Below are positions 19,638 to 30,794 of a DNA stretch of 30,958 bases, one piece after another (the stretch's first letter is position 1; the number at the start of each line of letters is the position of its first letter). Where the stretch lies: positions 1-30,958 of the forward strand of contig JASJQH010006969.1 in assembly GCA_040143965.1 (NCBI GenBank). The letters run 5' to 3'. The stretch is from Basidiobolus ranarum (Eukaryota > Basidiobolomycota > Basidiobolomycetes > Basidiobolales). The notes beneath the pieces are model-generated. The model ran no database searches. It had not been told where the DNA came from and worked only from the letters and a program-made list of their open reading frames with translations. A program made the position numbers and the translations under genes.

Positions 19638-20093
19638 AAGTGATGGAACCCTTTATTTGTCTTCAGAAAATGACTAATATTATCTGCTTGCTATTTACTC
19701 AACCATCTCATAATAATTTGTATATTTGTTAAAACAATTTATATTATCCAAGGAAATCTTATCTCAAAAGCCAAGAAACATCATCAATAAATATCGTTGA
19801 AAGTTGAAACAGTTCTCCGTTGATAAGTTGCATTTAGCTTGGTGACAAAATCATAAATTCAGTTGTACTTACCTTCCAAACGTCACCTTGACACCATTCA
19901 TTCTTATCTAGATAGACACGCACACCCACAGAATACCCAATAAACACACGTTTAAATAAATAGTCAGAGTCGGTTCAATATATTCATTTATTTTTATATA
20001 TATATATTTGGTTGGGGTGACCTCTTAAATTTAATTATCGATAGAGTAAATATGTAGCGATGTTAAAACATCGAAGATGAGAATTCCACTTGA
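19638..20093. other. Convergent intergenic region
   Basis: It lies between the stops of CPA1 and the ER chaperone gene. AT-rich with a TATATATATA run near 19997-20008. No coding signal. Confidence 0.5.
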
Positions 20094-23016
20094 TTATAAT
20101 TCATCATGATCTGGAGATTCTGTTTCCACTACAGGTTCGGAGGATTCCGTATTTGTTGGAGACTCGGAAGCCGATGGGGCATCGGTATTAATTGAGGGAG
20201 TGGTATACGAAGCAGATTCTTCAGTGGAGTTAGATGCAGCAGTTGAAGTAGTAGTGGCAGTGGCAGTGGTGGTAGTAGCAGACTTTTGAGCTTGCTTCTT
20301 GGCGATTTCTACTTTGTGAACAAGTCCAATTAAATCCAAATGGAACTTTTGATTTCTAGCCTCTAGATCCTTTGAAAGCACTACAGGGGTTTCATAAAGT
20401 GGAACCTTGGATTGGATTTCGATTTGTTCATCTAACCATTTCTTAGTTTCCGAACTCTTTTCCAAGACTTCGTTCAGTAATTTCTCAAGTACTGGAGATT
20501 CGATCTCGGTGAAATTGGCACGAGTACCTTCGGCATAATCGATAGCGTATTGTAGCGAATCTTGGATGGTTTGGAATAAATCTCCACGTTTACTAAATTC
20601 CTTTTGTCTATCATGAATTGGCAGATAAAGGATCTCAAGCTCTTGGTATTTCTTTTGGAAGTTTTCGGTTGTACCATCTTCCTCGTTTTCCCAGAGCCAC
20701 TCAGAAGCTTCACTAACGGTACTTTGGAGATTATTACGTTGCTCTTCAGTGCTGACCTTCACGACCAATTCCTTCTCAAGGAAATCGGGAACTGAGTAGA
20801 TAAATGACTCGAGTTTGTTCCTGGATTCTTCGCGTTCTCTTCTAATAGCATCTTCACCATCCATCACCTTGATTCTTGCGATAGCTTCTCTCTTGGAGTC
20901 AATATCCATGGGTTTAATGCTCAGGTGTTCAATTTTCATATCGAGTTTGATAGTTTCAGTTTTAAGGCCATCAGTAGCGCCATCAGTAGCGGTGCTGTTG
21001 AATTGAGTTCCATTATCTTTGGAAGCAATACCATCAGAATCTACGGTTTTGGTATCCGCTTCAGATTTCTCGTCAGACTCTTGGGCTGCTTCTCCTTTGA
21101 TGAATGAAAGCATACGATCTTTTAAAGATGCCTTCTTTTGCTCCTCTGACAAATTGGTGCTAGTTTCTACGGTGGCGATAGCATCGGTGATAGTCAAAAT
21201 ACCGGACTTGTTTAATCTCAAAGAGACTTGTACCTTTGGCTTACTGACCGAAGTTTCTTCAAGAGCTTTGAGACCCTTGGTTAATCCTCCAACATGAACT
21301 TTGACCATCTCTTTAGGCCCAAAGCCTTGTTCGTAATTTTCCTTCAATTTACCATATTGTACTTCAAATTGGAAATCGCTATTACGATTGAAGTTCATGA
21401 TCTTCTTTACGTTAAGGGGGGAGAATTCCTTGAATAAAGTGGTTCGGATTTGTTTGGTGGCTTGTTTGCTATCTTTAGGCTCGGAAGAGTAAGTGACATC
21501 CACTGGGAAAGTGGTGATATCTTTTAGTTGGATATCTCTAACTTTAAATTGGCGACTCATTCCAGCTCCACGGAAAGCAGCTCCCAAAACAGCTGCCTCA
21601 TCACCATTTACATTTTTGGCGATTTTGTTATCACCAATATAATCCTTCAAGATGGATTGGATTTTAGGTATACGAACACTACCTCCAACAAGGACCAAGG
21701 AACTGATATCGGATTTAGAGAGACCAGCTTGAGTTAACACAGATGCGATGGGATTAGTGACACGATCAAAGAGATCCAATGAGATGGTTTCGAATTTAGA
21801 ACGAGCAACATGAGTACGGAAATCATGTTCTTCGAAAAGGTTTTCAACCGAAGCGATAGTCTCGGTATTAGCACTAAGGATTTGTTTTACACGAGCTGCT
21901 TCTTTCATCAATCTAGCCATGGCTTTACCAGAATCCTGAATATTATTCTTCACTTTAGAGCCCATCTTTTCGGTAAATTCATGAACCAAATGTTGTTGAA
22001 GTCTATAATCGAATTGATGTCCACCAAGGGTACGATCATAACCGACTGCCTTGACTTCAACTTGGGTAATGGATTTGTTATATTTTCCGACATCTTTAAC
22101 CGATACGGTTCTGAACTCCATAAGACTAGCAACTGTACTTCCAGCACCCATATCGTAAAAGATATGATATTGTGGTTCTTCGGTGAAGGATCTAGACATG
22201 GCATAATTAAGTGCGACTAAAGAAAATAGATGTGAATACAAGTACAAACTAAAATCAAAAGAATCAATGACATACCAGCACTCTCATCATTAATAATTTC
22301 CAAGACATTTAAACCGGCAATATCTGCTGCGTCTAATAATGCTTGTCTTTCAAAACTATTGAAAAATGGGGGGACCTATAAATTAAAAGATATTTAAATT
22401 CCATTGGAATTTTGGAAATTTTAAATTCATTCTGGTAAATACCGTGAGAATTGTATCCTTAATCTTCTCTTGTGCCGTATCTTCGGCAAGTTCTTTGGCA
22501 TGCTTCAGTTGCATACCAATCAATTCCTCTACTGAGTAAATGGTTCCATCCTCGTGCTTAAAGGCAACTGTTCCTCTAAGAGGATTCTTGACCATGGTGC
22601 TCATAAAAGTGTTACGGTAATCTTGGCATATTTCATCTTCGTACACACGACCAACTAGGTTCTTAAGAGCAGGGTAAGTAAGCTTGGGGAAACGTGTACC
22701 CTACATGAACCAAGTTAGTAAAAAAGTATAAAATGAAGGGGATAAAATAACAGTTTCAAAGTACCAAGTTAAGACCATCTACACCATAAATTCTTTCATT
22801 ATTTCTAATGGCAACGACGGATTGAACTTTTCTCTTAGAGTCTCTTCCAAGAACAACATCAATAGGTGTACCGGTTTTCACCAAACCAACTTTGAACCAT
22901 TCTGTTCCATAATCGATGGAGATGACAGTAGCGGTAATCAACTGAGTGAACACGACCAGTGCCAATAAGAAGGTTGTGAATGTGATACGTCTTGAACACA
23001 TTTCCAATATCGCCAA
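20094..23016 (-). CDS. LHS1: ER Hsp70-like chaperone LHS1/HYOU1 (GRP170 family)
   Basis: Exons are complement of 22765-23016, 22443-22700, 22276-22375 and 20094-22216, for 910 aa. GRP170 proteins are large Hsp110-type chaperones of the ER lumen that hold unfolded proteins and act as nucleotide-exchange factor for BiP/Kar2. The N-terminus has a signal peptide (FTTFLLALVVFTQLITA) followed directly by VISIDYGTEWFKVGLV, the first phosphate motif of an Hsp70 fold. FYDMGAGSTVASL (phosphate 2) and SLVLVGGSVRIPKIQSILKD (adenosine motif) follow. The substrate-binding half contains an acidic loop and a helical lid. The C-terminus is a Thr/Ala/Ser-rich linker ending in the ER-retention signal HDEL. Met6 (MCSRR) is an alternative start. 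It is the downstream neighbour of the CaM kinase on the same strand, with 445 bp between. Confidence 0.95.
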
Positions 23017-23461
23017 CTAGAAAATGAAGGAGAAATAGGTATGCTTTCCAATTCCTTGGCTTTTTGGAAGTATAGAAAACTCGGTTATGCAAAGAGTTTT
23101 TGTTAAATGAAAAGGGATTTTCTAGTTAATAAAGGTAATATATCTTCCCTACAATGTCATTGAGAAACAGTTCGCCTATTAATGCCTCAAGAATGGACCA
23201 GTCATAGATCGACAAATCACAGAATTTCCTAGAAATCCAAATGCCAGTAGTTAATTTGAAAATTGCCTTAACAGGAACCAATTGATTCTAGTAAATTCTT
23301 GCATGCAACTTCGAATGACTAACCATAATGTCAAATCATCTTGCAACACATCGATTTTTAAATCAAAAGTCGATGTGCTATTTCATCATCGACTTTCGTT
23401 GTGAACTAGAAATTTAAATCCTATTTCTTAATGGCTTTATTTGATCTGACAATACGATGCT
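23017..23461. other. LHS1 promoter and kinase 3' region
   Basis: No coding signal. It contains the hairpin at 23347-23377, listed separately. No clear unfolded-protein-response element was recognised. Confidence 0.4.
23347..23377 (-). other. 13-bp hairpin in the kinase 3' region
   Basis: CACATCGATTTTT at 23347-23359 pairs with AAAAGTCGATGTG at 23365-23377 around a 5-nt loop. All pairs are Watson-Crick except one T-G. It is 85 bp downstream of the kinase stop, and in a minus-strand transcript it would lie in the 3' UTR. It could be an mRNA structure or a palindromic protein site. Confidence 0.45.
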
Positions 23462-25160
23462 CTAAGAAATAGATTGAGAACCAGCAGTTTTAGACACGTG
23501 GATCTCTGGTATATCAAGGTTTAGCTTATCGATAGAGAAAGGTAGACCATCAGAACTGCCATTTGATGGTGAACTGGAGGAATGGTCTTCTTCCGCTATA
23601 TCAGGGATAGTCGGTATAAATTCTGACGGGTTACCAGGACTAGAACTTTGGCTTCCATCTCTACTTTCGAGGCTCATCGTGTCCGATGAACGACTCCAGC
23701 GTTTACTCATTCTGTTGACAATAGCTATGACTTCCACAGCCTTACGTAGCGTGCGACGGGGGTCGAAGTTTTCACGTACATTGCTCAAAAGATCGACTTC
23801 GCGAGCAGTTTGGCCAGCTAACCATCTATGGCACAATGCCTGGTCTGCAGTTAGGCGTGTGTCCGGATTAGGATCCAGGAGATGTCTAATAAAATCCTTA
23901 GCTTATGATGAATAGAATTAGTAACTGATCAATGTTGGCTAAAAATCCATTCTAAAACTACCATCTTCTGATATATTGCACCAGTATTTTTCATCGAATT
24001 TGTATTTTGCTTTGCTCAAAGCCTTCACGTATTCCGGATGGCCCTCCCAACGTTGAAAGGGCAAGTATCCACAAAGTCTAAAGCAAACATATTAGCGCCT
24101 GCCTAACCCTAAGACAGTAATTATGGTTGCTTACAGGATGTACGTAGTAACCCTAATTAAGAAAAATAAATTTGATGGAATTAGTTAAATGTTAGTTATC
24201 TACCCATTTAATTTTCAACTACAAACCCTACACTCCACATGTCAACCGGCTTTCCATATCCTCTTTTCCAAAAGATTTCAGGCGCTAGATGAGTGGATAT
24301 CATTAGCTTGAGATAAGGTTATAGAAATGGCCCATTCACAATACCTGTATAACCCCGGGACCCACAAACACTTTTTAATACATCCTGATCGTCTTCTACT
24401 GATCTCGACACACTAAAGAACCGCCAGGTCAAACAACTGCAAAGCTGGTATTCTATATTGTTTTCTTACCCAAAATCTACAACCATTAGAGGTGCCTCAG
24501 GACTAGGATCTTTGAATAGGAGATTCTCGGGCTTAATGTCTACAATCAACAAATTATTAGCATATTGAGACACACTGGATGGATATTTCAAGGTCACCTC
24601 TATGCACCACATTGTTTTCATGTAAGTAAGCCACCGTTTCTATCAGAGTTCGTATGACTTTCACTGCATCTTTCTCAGTGAACTTTCCTTGCTCAATCAT
24701 TCGTTCGAAAAGTTCTCCACCTCTAGCACTAAGAAAAATTTTTCAACAAAAATCCTTATAGCGGTCTTACTGAAATTTGCTTACAGTTCAAATACGAGAT
24801 AGAACTTGGTTTTTGACTCGAACCAGTCGATAAGACTTATAACATTAGGATGCTTCAACTTTCCAACTGTCTCGAGTTCTCTATAGACCAAGTGCATTCC
24901 TTCGCCTAACCGTTCTTTCAAAATTATCTTTATGGCTACTAATTGGCCCGTCTTTACAACTTGAGCCTCTTTTACTGTACCATAACTACCGGAGCCTGAA
25001 ATACAAATAGTTTTAGAATACTCTTCTTGAAGTAAATGGAAGACGGAGTGTAGAGTTTTCTTTTGGTGATTGTGATTCTGTTACCTAAGGTTTTTCCAAT
25101 CCTATATCGACGTTTCTTTTCGTGACTGGCTGGTTGTAAAAGTCTATTGATGAAGTTCAT
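23462..25160 (-). CDS. Calcium/calmodulin-dependent protein kinase (nine exons)
   Basis: Exons are complement of 25085-25160, 24785-24995, 24598-24728, 24470-24539, 24345-24412, 24227-24284, 24135-24152, 23962-24077 and 23462-23901; phases all join, giving 395 aa. It is a Ser/Thr kinase of the CaMK group. The glycine loop GSGSYG (26-31), catalytic VAIK Lys48, [21 protein letters not shown] (Asp140), DFG (161-163) and APE (186-188) are intact. [19 protein letters not shown] is typical of fungal CaMKs. After the kinase domain, [20 protein letters not shown] (about 291-310) matches the autoinhibitory and calmodulin-binding helix. The C-terminal 80 residues are Ser-rich and disordered. Exon 7 is only 18 nt (GVTTYIL part). 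The activation segment reads CGSRGYTAPE where CGTPGYVAPE is usual. Confidence 0.92.
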
Positions 25161-25485
25161 ATTCCCCTTCTATGTGTTTCAACTCTTCTCTTTATCTACG
25201 TTGACAATAGAGCGTGGTGATCAATGTTATGATGCAGATACGAGTCAAGCAGTTATGCGCAGTGTGACTGTAAGTAATCATTTCAGCACTAGTCTAGATA
25301 GATTATGGAATCCAGTATCTAGAAGTAAGCACCCAAAAACTCATTAACGAATCGAAGTTCTTTCGAAGATTCCTGTTTATATATTTCAGCAAAAGATACA
25401 TGATGATTGGTCTATTGTCAGGATCAATTTTATCGCAACTGTAAGCCTCATTATGATCTTACCAACTCTGTACGCATTCTCCTGA
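25150..25485 (+). CDS. Possible small membrane or secreted protein (two exons)
   Basis: Exon 1 (25150-25269) and exon 2 (25390-25485) join across a strong GTAAGT donor and a TATATTTCAG acceptor to encode 71 aa ending at TGA 25483-25485. The start [16 protein letters not shown] looks like a signal peptide, and the end IVRINFIATVSLIMILPTL looks like a membrane span. It overlaps the start of the CaM kinase head-to-head by 11 bp, which makes the chosen ATG doubtful; Met36 is an alternative. A second GTAAGC inside exon 2 (25441) could give another ending. No family is recognised. Confidence 0.28.
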
Positions 25486-25934
25486 CTAATGTGTCTCTAA
25501 ATCTCGGTATTTGAAGTAGGAAGATTTACTTACACTCATAGAATATTCACTAGAACAGCGGTACATTCTTCAATTGCTGATTTAACACTAGTTTGGATTC
25601 AAATGATTCGGATAAGTGTGCAGATTGATCAGTGGATTAAGATAACCCATTTTGTACGACAAACAACTGATGTTAAGTCATATTTGAATTTATTGCCTCG
25701 AATGTTAATTTACAAAATCGAAATATGGACATATAACCGCTGAGATCACGACGACGACAACCACAACCTTGAGAAAGAAAAATAAACACACAAGTTCTTG
25801 AAATTGGGATAAAAAAAATACGATAATAATGGATATCTTGAATTTGGGTATAAGTTCGAATTCCAAAAAAAATACACAGAAGAGAAAAAATGTAATTCTA
25901 AATTTTATACAGAGTACGGAATGAAGCAAAACCC
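25486..25934. other. Intergenic region, forkhead 3' side
   Basis: AT-rich with A-runs; a minus-strand Phe-rich ORF (25705-25956) is low-complexity and not credible. No other signal. Confidence 0.45.
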
Positions 25935-27360
25935 CTAGAGATCTTCGGAAAAACACTGAAAGAATCCGTTTTTTCCAGACTCGACCATATCCAAATGATC
26001 AACAATTGGCAGACTGTAGGCACTAGATTGCGATAGGCAATTCTCAGAGGCTGAATCGTTGTAGTAAATATTCATCTCTGGCTCACTGTTGAATCCGGAG
26101 TTGAGTTGATAATTTGGAAATTGATCGCTTCCAAACATCATGTCTGTGTTGTTGGATTTGGATGGCGTCCAATTTGCCATGTTATTATCGCAAAACAATG
26201 GATCAATCATGTTAGATGCGCATGGTGTACCCAACCCATAGTTATTTTGCATGCCATTGCCCAAAAGATCAAGGATAGCGTTGGGGTCACAACCCGAGTA
26301 GAATGTACCATCAGTTTCGATGAACGAGTTTGTGGGCGTCAATAAATTCTCATTGTAGAGTGATTGAGGGGTGTTCACTAGTTCGGGTGTGAACATAGTC
26401 GACTCCGACGGAAGGTTCATTGGAGGAGTAGTGTTATTAGTTCCAGAGGGATCCATGATGAAGAAATTGCTCTTCTGGTTTGGAGTTCTGGATTGTCCAC
26501 CTGTTTGGATAGGAGTGTGGGGTAGCTGAACTATCCGAGTATAAGGCATGACCTTGGAACGGGAAGCGCTATTGTGACCGATGCTTTTCTTTTTAGCTGA
26601 GACACGATATGATGATTTTTGATTTTTAAAGGCTTCTGCTTCTTTAGTTGCTTTGTTGCTACCATTTTTCTCAAGGGAACTCTTGGGAGTTTCATCGGTA
26701 CCTTTCTTACCGACATCATCCGAGTCTTTAGTTAGATTCTCCCCCTTTGAGCTGCCTTCCTTGGATTCTAGTTGTTGCTCTTTGTCTTGTTTCTTTTCAA
26801 GATCGTATCCTTTTGGGATATCCAGTTGACCATTCTTAAAGAACTGTTTGTAGTCCTCTTTAACGACCCAATAGCTTCCTTTTCCTGGGGTTCCTTTCTC
26901 CTTAGGCAACTGATCAAATGCTCGATGTAACGAAAGATTGTGACGAATGGAATTCTAATAGAAATAATTCCGGTTAGTGGATGGGAAAATCACAATTTCT
27001 ATTTAAATTTTATCTTACCTGCCATTGTTTACTACAAAATTGATAGTATGTATAGTGTTTCTTGATATAGGCGTATATATCTTGAAGTAGTAAACGTTGT
27101 TCTGGTGAGCTCAGTATAGCTTGGGCTATAAGTGACGCGTAGGTAAAATCAGGTTCGAGAACCAACCCCTTGGGCGTAAAGGCGTAGTTACCTTGAGGAT
27201 TGTGAGTATGAAATGGGGCTTCATAAGAACGGATATTGGTAATAGGAGTGGAGGGGAGACTGGAAAATGAGCAATCAGAAGCAACTGATGATTCTCTCGA
27301 ATAACTTGGTAAAGACATTACTTCGTGTGCAAAACCGACATATTCCGGAAACTGCTGCAT
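25935..27360 (-). CDS. Forkhead-domain transcription factor
   Basis: Exons are complement of 27019-27360 and 25935-26954, for 453 aa. The winged-helix DNA-binding domain spans about residues 70-155: FTYASLIAQAILSSPEQRLL, LQDIYAYIKKHYTYY, then recognition helix WQNSIRHNLSLHRAFDQLPK and wing GTPGKGSYWVV. The intron falls inside the recognition helix, between Gln114 and Asn115. The N-terminal 65 residues are Ser/Pro-rich. After the domain comes a Lys/Glu/Ser-rich stretch with a possible nuclear signal (SAKKKSIG), then an Asn/Pro/Thr-rich region with acidic ends that could activate transcription. No FHA domain is present, so it is not the yeast Fkh1/2 or Fhl1 type. Targets cannot be read from sequence. 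Confidence 0.93.
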
Positions 27361-27689
27361 CTTTAAAACTTGGATAAAAAGCGGAACAAAGACGAAATGT
27401 GAAACGGTAAAGGATTTGGGTTGAGGATGGGCAAAGGAGACACAAGCCAGCTAAGTCTTAACTATTTTGTAAACAGAGGAATCACCAGGACTAAACAAAC
27501 GTAACGTAGGTTGTATTTGTGATAACAACACTTATATACGATCCGAGTTTATCACTGGTTCACCACAGGGGGATCCCCTGGTTGAATTGCTGATAGTATA
27601 TAGGTAAGACAGGAAATTGTCTGGAAGTCACCCAGAGATTGTGAATTCATAACAATTTTACCATCATAAAACCACTAAAGCGAGAGCGA
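27361..27689. other. Forkhead promoter region
   Basis: No firm coding signal. It should contain the forkhead gene's leftward promoter. Confidence 0.4.
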
Positions 27690-27974
27690 TTCCCGCATCA
27701 GTTGGCCAATCAGTGTCAGTGATATTGTGATGAATTTTAGCCATATGGCAGTGTCTCAGTCGAAGGTATCACTTGTTTATATATAACCATTAATTTTAAA
27801 AATATGTACAGCGATTGATACGCTTGATGGACCACTTGCATACTACCGCCCCGCCATCTTCAGCAGCTTTGTGAGAAATATGATGTCCAACTCGTTAGTC
27901 ATCAAACTGGCTTCCTTCTCACAATATTGGGGGATATGAACCAAACGGGGTCTGCTCCTGAAAAGTTGCATTAA
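27690..27974 (+). pseudogene. Decayed gene resembling glutamate-cysteine ligase modifier subunit
   Basis: Plus-strand pieces in order: ISVSDIVMNFSHMAVSQSK to 27765, a clean 46-nt intron (27766-27811, GTATCA to TACAG), RLIRLMDHLHTTAPP, then in another frame PPRHLQQLCEKYDVQLVSHQ, TGFLLTILGDM and stop TAA 27972-27974. GVSDF-like followed by VPPxLxxxxxxxxIQLLTH is the signature of the aldo-keto-reductase-fold modifier subunit (GCLM), which regulates glutathione synthesis. The frame change falls at about 27848-27854 in a CCGCCCCGCC run. More distant scraps near 28185-28260 (KYYLV, SGVLIYQ) may be its C-terminus. No N-terminal part was found. A plain aldo-keto reductase is an alternative; intact function is unlikely. 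Confidence 0.45.
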
Positions 27975-29338
27975 GAAATCATCCTAATCTGCGTAAATTG
28001 AAAGCAAATAGTAAACAAACCTAGTCCAATCAAATCAATGTCAACAATGGCCAAGGGGTGAAGGTGACGTTTTATTGGATGATTTTTATCTGGCAGAAGC
28101 GATTGGAGCATTATTCATTTGACCTCGACTAACATGTTCCAATCAATCATCATAATCTTGGGTTAGGTGATGTTGAGATGAGGCTACAGAAAATATTACC
28201 TAGTCTCTTCATTCGTATCGGGAGTTTTAATATACCAGGAATCATTACGTCTCCTTCGACTGACACATGATTCATCAATCTCATAAACTTTATACCTTGC
28301 TGCCTTATTTGATAGTCTCAGCCACTAATCAGAGATACACAATCAAATTCTACTAGCCCATCCATAATCAGTACTTGCAAAATCAGCTGGATCTATTGTC
28401 TTGTCAAGTATAATAAGTCATCGTGATTTGGTAATTAGAAGCGATGAAATGAGTCAACAAACCGTTACAGGTTTTCTTTCAATATTGTTGCTGTACATTC
28501 TCTAAATAATATTCCGCCATAATTCTCCCTTTCACATTAACATTTCATATTATTTTATTAGAGGTAACTATGCTTTTGAAGTAACTATAGCATACGTAGC
28601 CTATTCCATATACATACATGGTTAATTCCTCTGGCCAAGTATGCTACGGTGTTCGAGCGAATCTGTAAACAGCACATATATAACATATTCGCAACTTAAA
28701 TCTGAGTACTGATCTTATATAGATTTAGCAAATACCGCGAGTGCTCAAAGCATTCAGGGCATATTTGAACTCTCAATTTCGAGGCAGTAAACTTCATTGC
28801 CTTCGTGCATATTCATGATATTCATGTCTATATTTCTATTATTCACTGTTCAAATTATGGTGCATTAGCCATTACTGCGTTATATATCTCATATGGTTGA
28901 ATTCGTTATTCAAATGCCACTTGCTTTATATCCAGACAATTAAACTGCTACATGATTTGTCATTTTGAAAAACATATCGCTAATATGGAATATTCTCAAA
29001 ACCAAAAATAGCTCGAATTCTTTCAAATCTACACAGGCCAGTGATGCTTTACATTTACCATGCAGGGACTTGGTATCATGACTAATAAAAATTAAACACA
29101 ATCTTAGACTAAAAGAAAAATGATGCTGACTTTCAAGTGAAGCTCAAAGGTCATTATTGCAGAGATATTGGAGTTAGGCACTTCAAAATTAATATGCCTA
29201 GTATGCCAATTGAGATCTGGACTACTTGAAAGCTAGTCCAGGATTTCTAAATCTAGCCATCTGAGAGTTTCCAGGGCCTTCTTAGATATATGCTTGGGAT
29301 CTCCATCTTCCTGATAAATGATGTCTTCTGGTTCAAAT
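27975..29338. other. AT-rich intergenic region before the copia element
   Basis: Apart from the weak scraps near 28185-28260 noted for the adjacent remnant, I see nothing supportable here on either strand. Confidence 0.4.
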
Positions 29339-29686
29339 TGTTGAAATTAGCATTGCCTAAACACCTATATAGTCATATATAGCTTAGTACTTAGTTATTT
29401 TATAATTCACTAAGATATTATCCATTATTCTCAATTGGAATATACTTGGAATATTTTTACCAACTTAGAAGTTCTCAAATATATAGATTTTTCAAACTTG
29501 TGCTAGAAGCCAAAAGCTTTGCATACATGTTCCTAAGACCTTCCTTAACTGATTCTGCATGTTAGTATGTATACATCTTGACAAAACTACAAATGTCAAC
29601 CAAATACTCAAAAAATCACTAATTGAAAACCACCAAATTCTCTAATTCTCCAAACCACTTCCAACAGGCTCCCAAATACTTTAACA
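29339..29686 (+). mobile_element. 5' LTR of a Ty1/copia element
   Basis: 348 bp bounded by TGTTGAAATTAGC and ACTTTAACA (TGTT...AACA inverted ends). It matches the two solo LTRs at 14927 and 15391 in inverse orientation and is followed directly by a primer-site-like sequence and a gag-type frame, so it is the upstream LTR. The partner LTR is not in the window or is lost. Confidence 0.88.
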
Positions 29687-29704
29687 GGTTATGAGCCCTG
29701 AGCT
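29687..29704 (+). promoter_or_regulatory. Primer-binding-site-like sequence
   Basis: GGTTATGAGCCCTGAGCT directly follows the LTR. It resembles the TGGTATCAGAGC primer site (initiator tRNA-Met) of many copia elements, imperfectly and without the leading T. Confidence 0.4.
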
Positions 29705-29717
29705 TGCACTCTCTGTA

Positions 29718-30794
29718 ATGCCTACTTCTCAAATTTATGGAACTTTTCCCTCTTCTGAAAAATTGGATGGAACCAATTATCAAGTTTGGAAAATTAAAAT
29801 GAAAATGCTGCTACAAGAAAAAGGACTATAGGACACTGCTGTAGACAAAGAAAACAATGCAAAACAATCTGAAACCAAAGTTTTACTCCAGGTTAAATAA
29901 GAACAAAGTGCCTTTAACACAACTTGTGTTAATGTCTAAAACATATTGGTAATTCAATGTTCAAGAGCTAAGGCTTCCAAGACAGTATTGAAAGCCTTGG
30001 AAGACACCTACTAAGCAAGTTATGCAGCCAACAAGATGTTTCTAAGAAAACAATTCTTTAAATTAAAGATGAAGCCAGGAAAAGACATTAAATCAATGAT
30101 TAATAGAGTCACTATTTTAGTAGATGAAATGGAATACATTGCAATACCTACCACCAGTCAAGATATCATTGTCACAGTCCTGAATAGCCTGCTACACAAG
30201 TTTCTGAGCCTAGTAATGGCTCTAGAATCAAAAACTGAAAATCTGACCTTAAATTATGTATATGGCAGACTTCTGGGTGAAGATTTACACAAGTTGGGAT
30301 CCAACCAAAAGAATGAAGAAAATGCTTTAATAGGCTATGAGAAACCTTCCTATAATGGTCAAAGGCACTTTAAGAAGAAAAGTAACACATTCTGTGATTA
30401 ATGCAAGCAAACTGGCCATTGAAGCAAAGATTACTTTAAAAGATTGGCAAAAGAAGAAAAACATACTGAATCTGGAAATGTAGTCATAACAGAAGATCAC
30501 TTGTTAATATCTGCTCTATCTATGACTACCAACAAGGATTCTCAGATATGGTATATTGATTCTGAAGCCTCCCAACCTTTCACAAATGAAAAACAGTGAT
30601 GTGTGCATTATGAACAAATCCCAATTAGAAAGGTCTTCATGGGAGATGACTGCACATTGGATGCTATTAGAATGGGAACAATTCAAGTCAATTTAACTGG
30701 AGCTTCTGAAGAGAAAGTGTATACTTTTAAGGATGTACTACATGTTCCAAATATTGCCAAAAATGTAATATCTGTATGCAAGGCTGTTGGATAA
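29718..30794 (+). pseudogene. Defective copia gag-protease region
   Basis: One continuous frame from ATG 29718 to TAA 30792-30794 encodes, in order, a gag start (EKLDGTNYQVWKIKMKMLLQ), the UBN2/copia gag core (NKMFLRKQFFKLKMKPGKD, INRVTILVDEM, VMALESKTENLTL), a zinc-knuckle relic (FCD then stop, CKQTGH then stop, SKDYF), a protease-like WYIDSEAS and the pre-integrase block (DVLHVPNIAKNVISVCKA). Seven in-frame stops interrupt it (29829 TAG, then TAA four times and TGA twice), but no frameshift is seen. The last Cys of the knuckle is Tyr and the protease DSGA is DSEA. Integrase, reverse transcriptase and RNase H are absent before the window ends. The element is dead. Confidence 0.9.

Noticed and set aside
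21810-22220. 136-codon plus-strand ORF
   Set aside because: Antisense of the LHS1 nucleotide-binding domain.
25705-25956. 83-codon Phe-rich minus-strand ORF
   Set aside because: Low-complexity translation of A-rich DNA overlapping the end of the forkhead gene.
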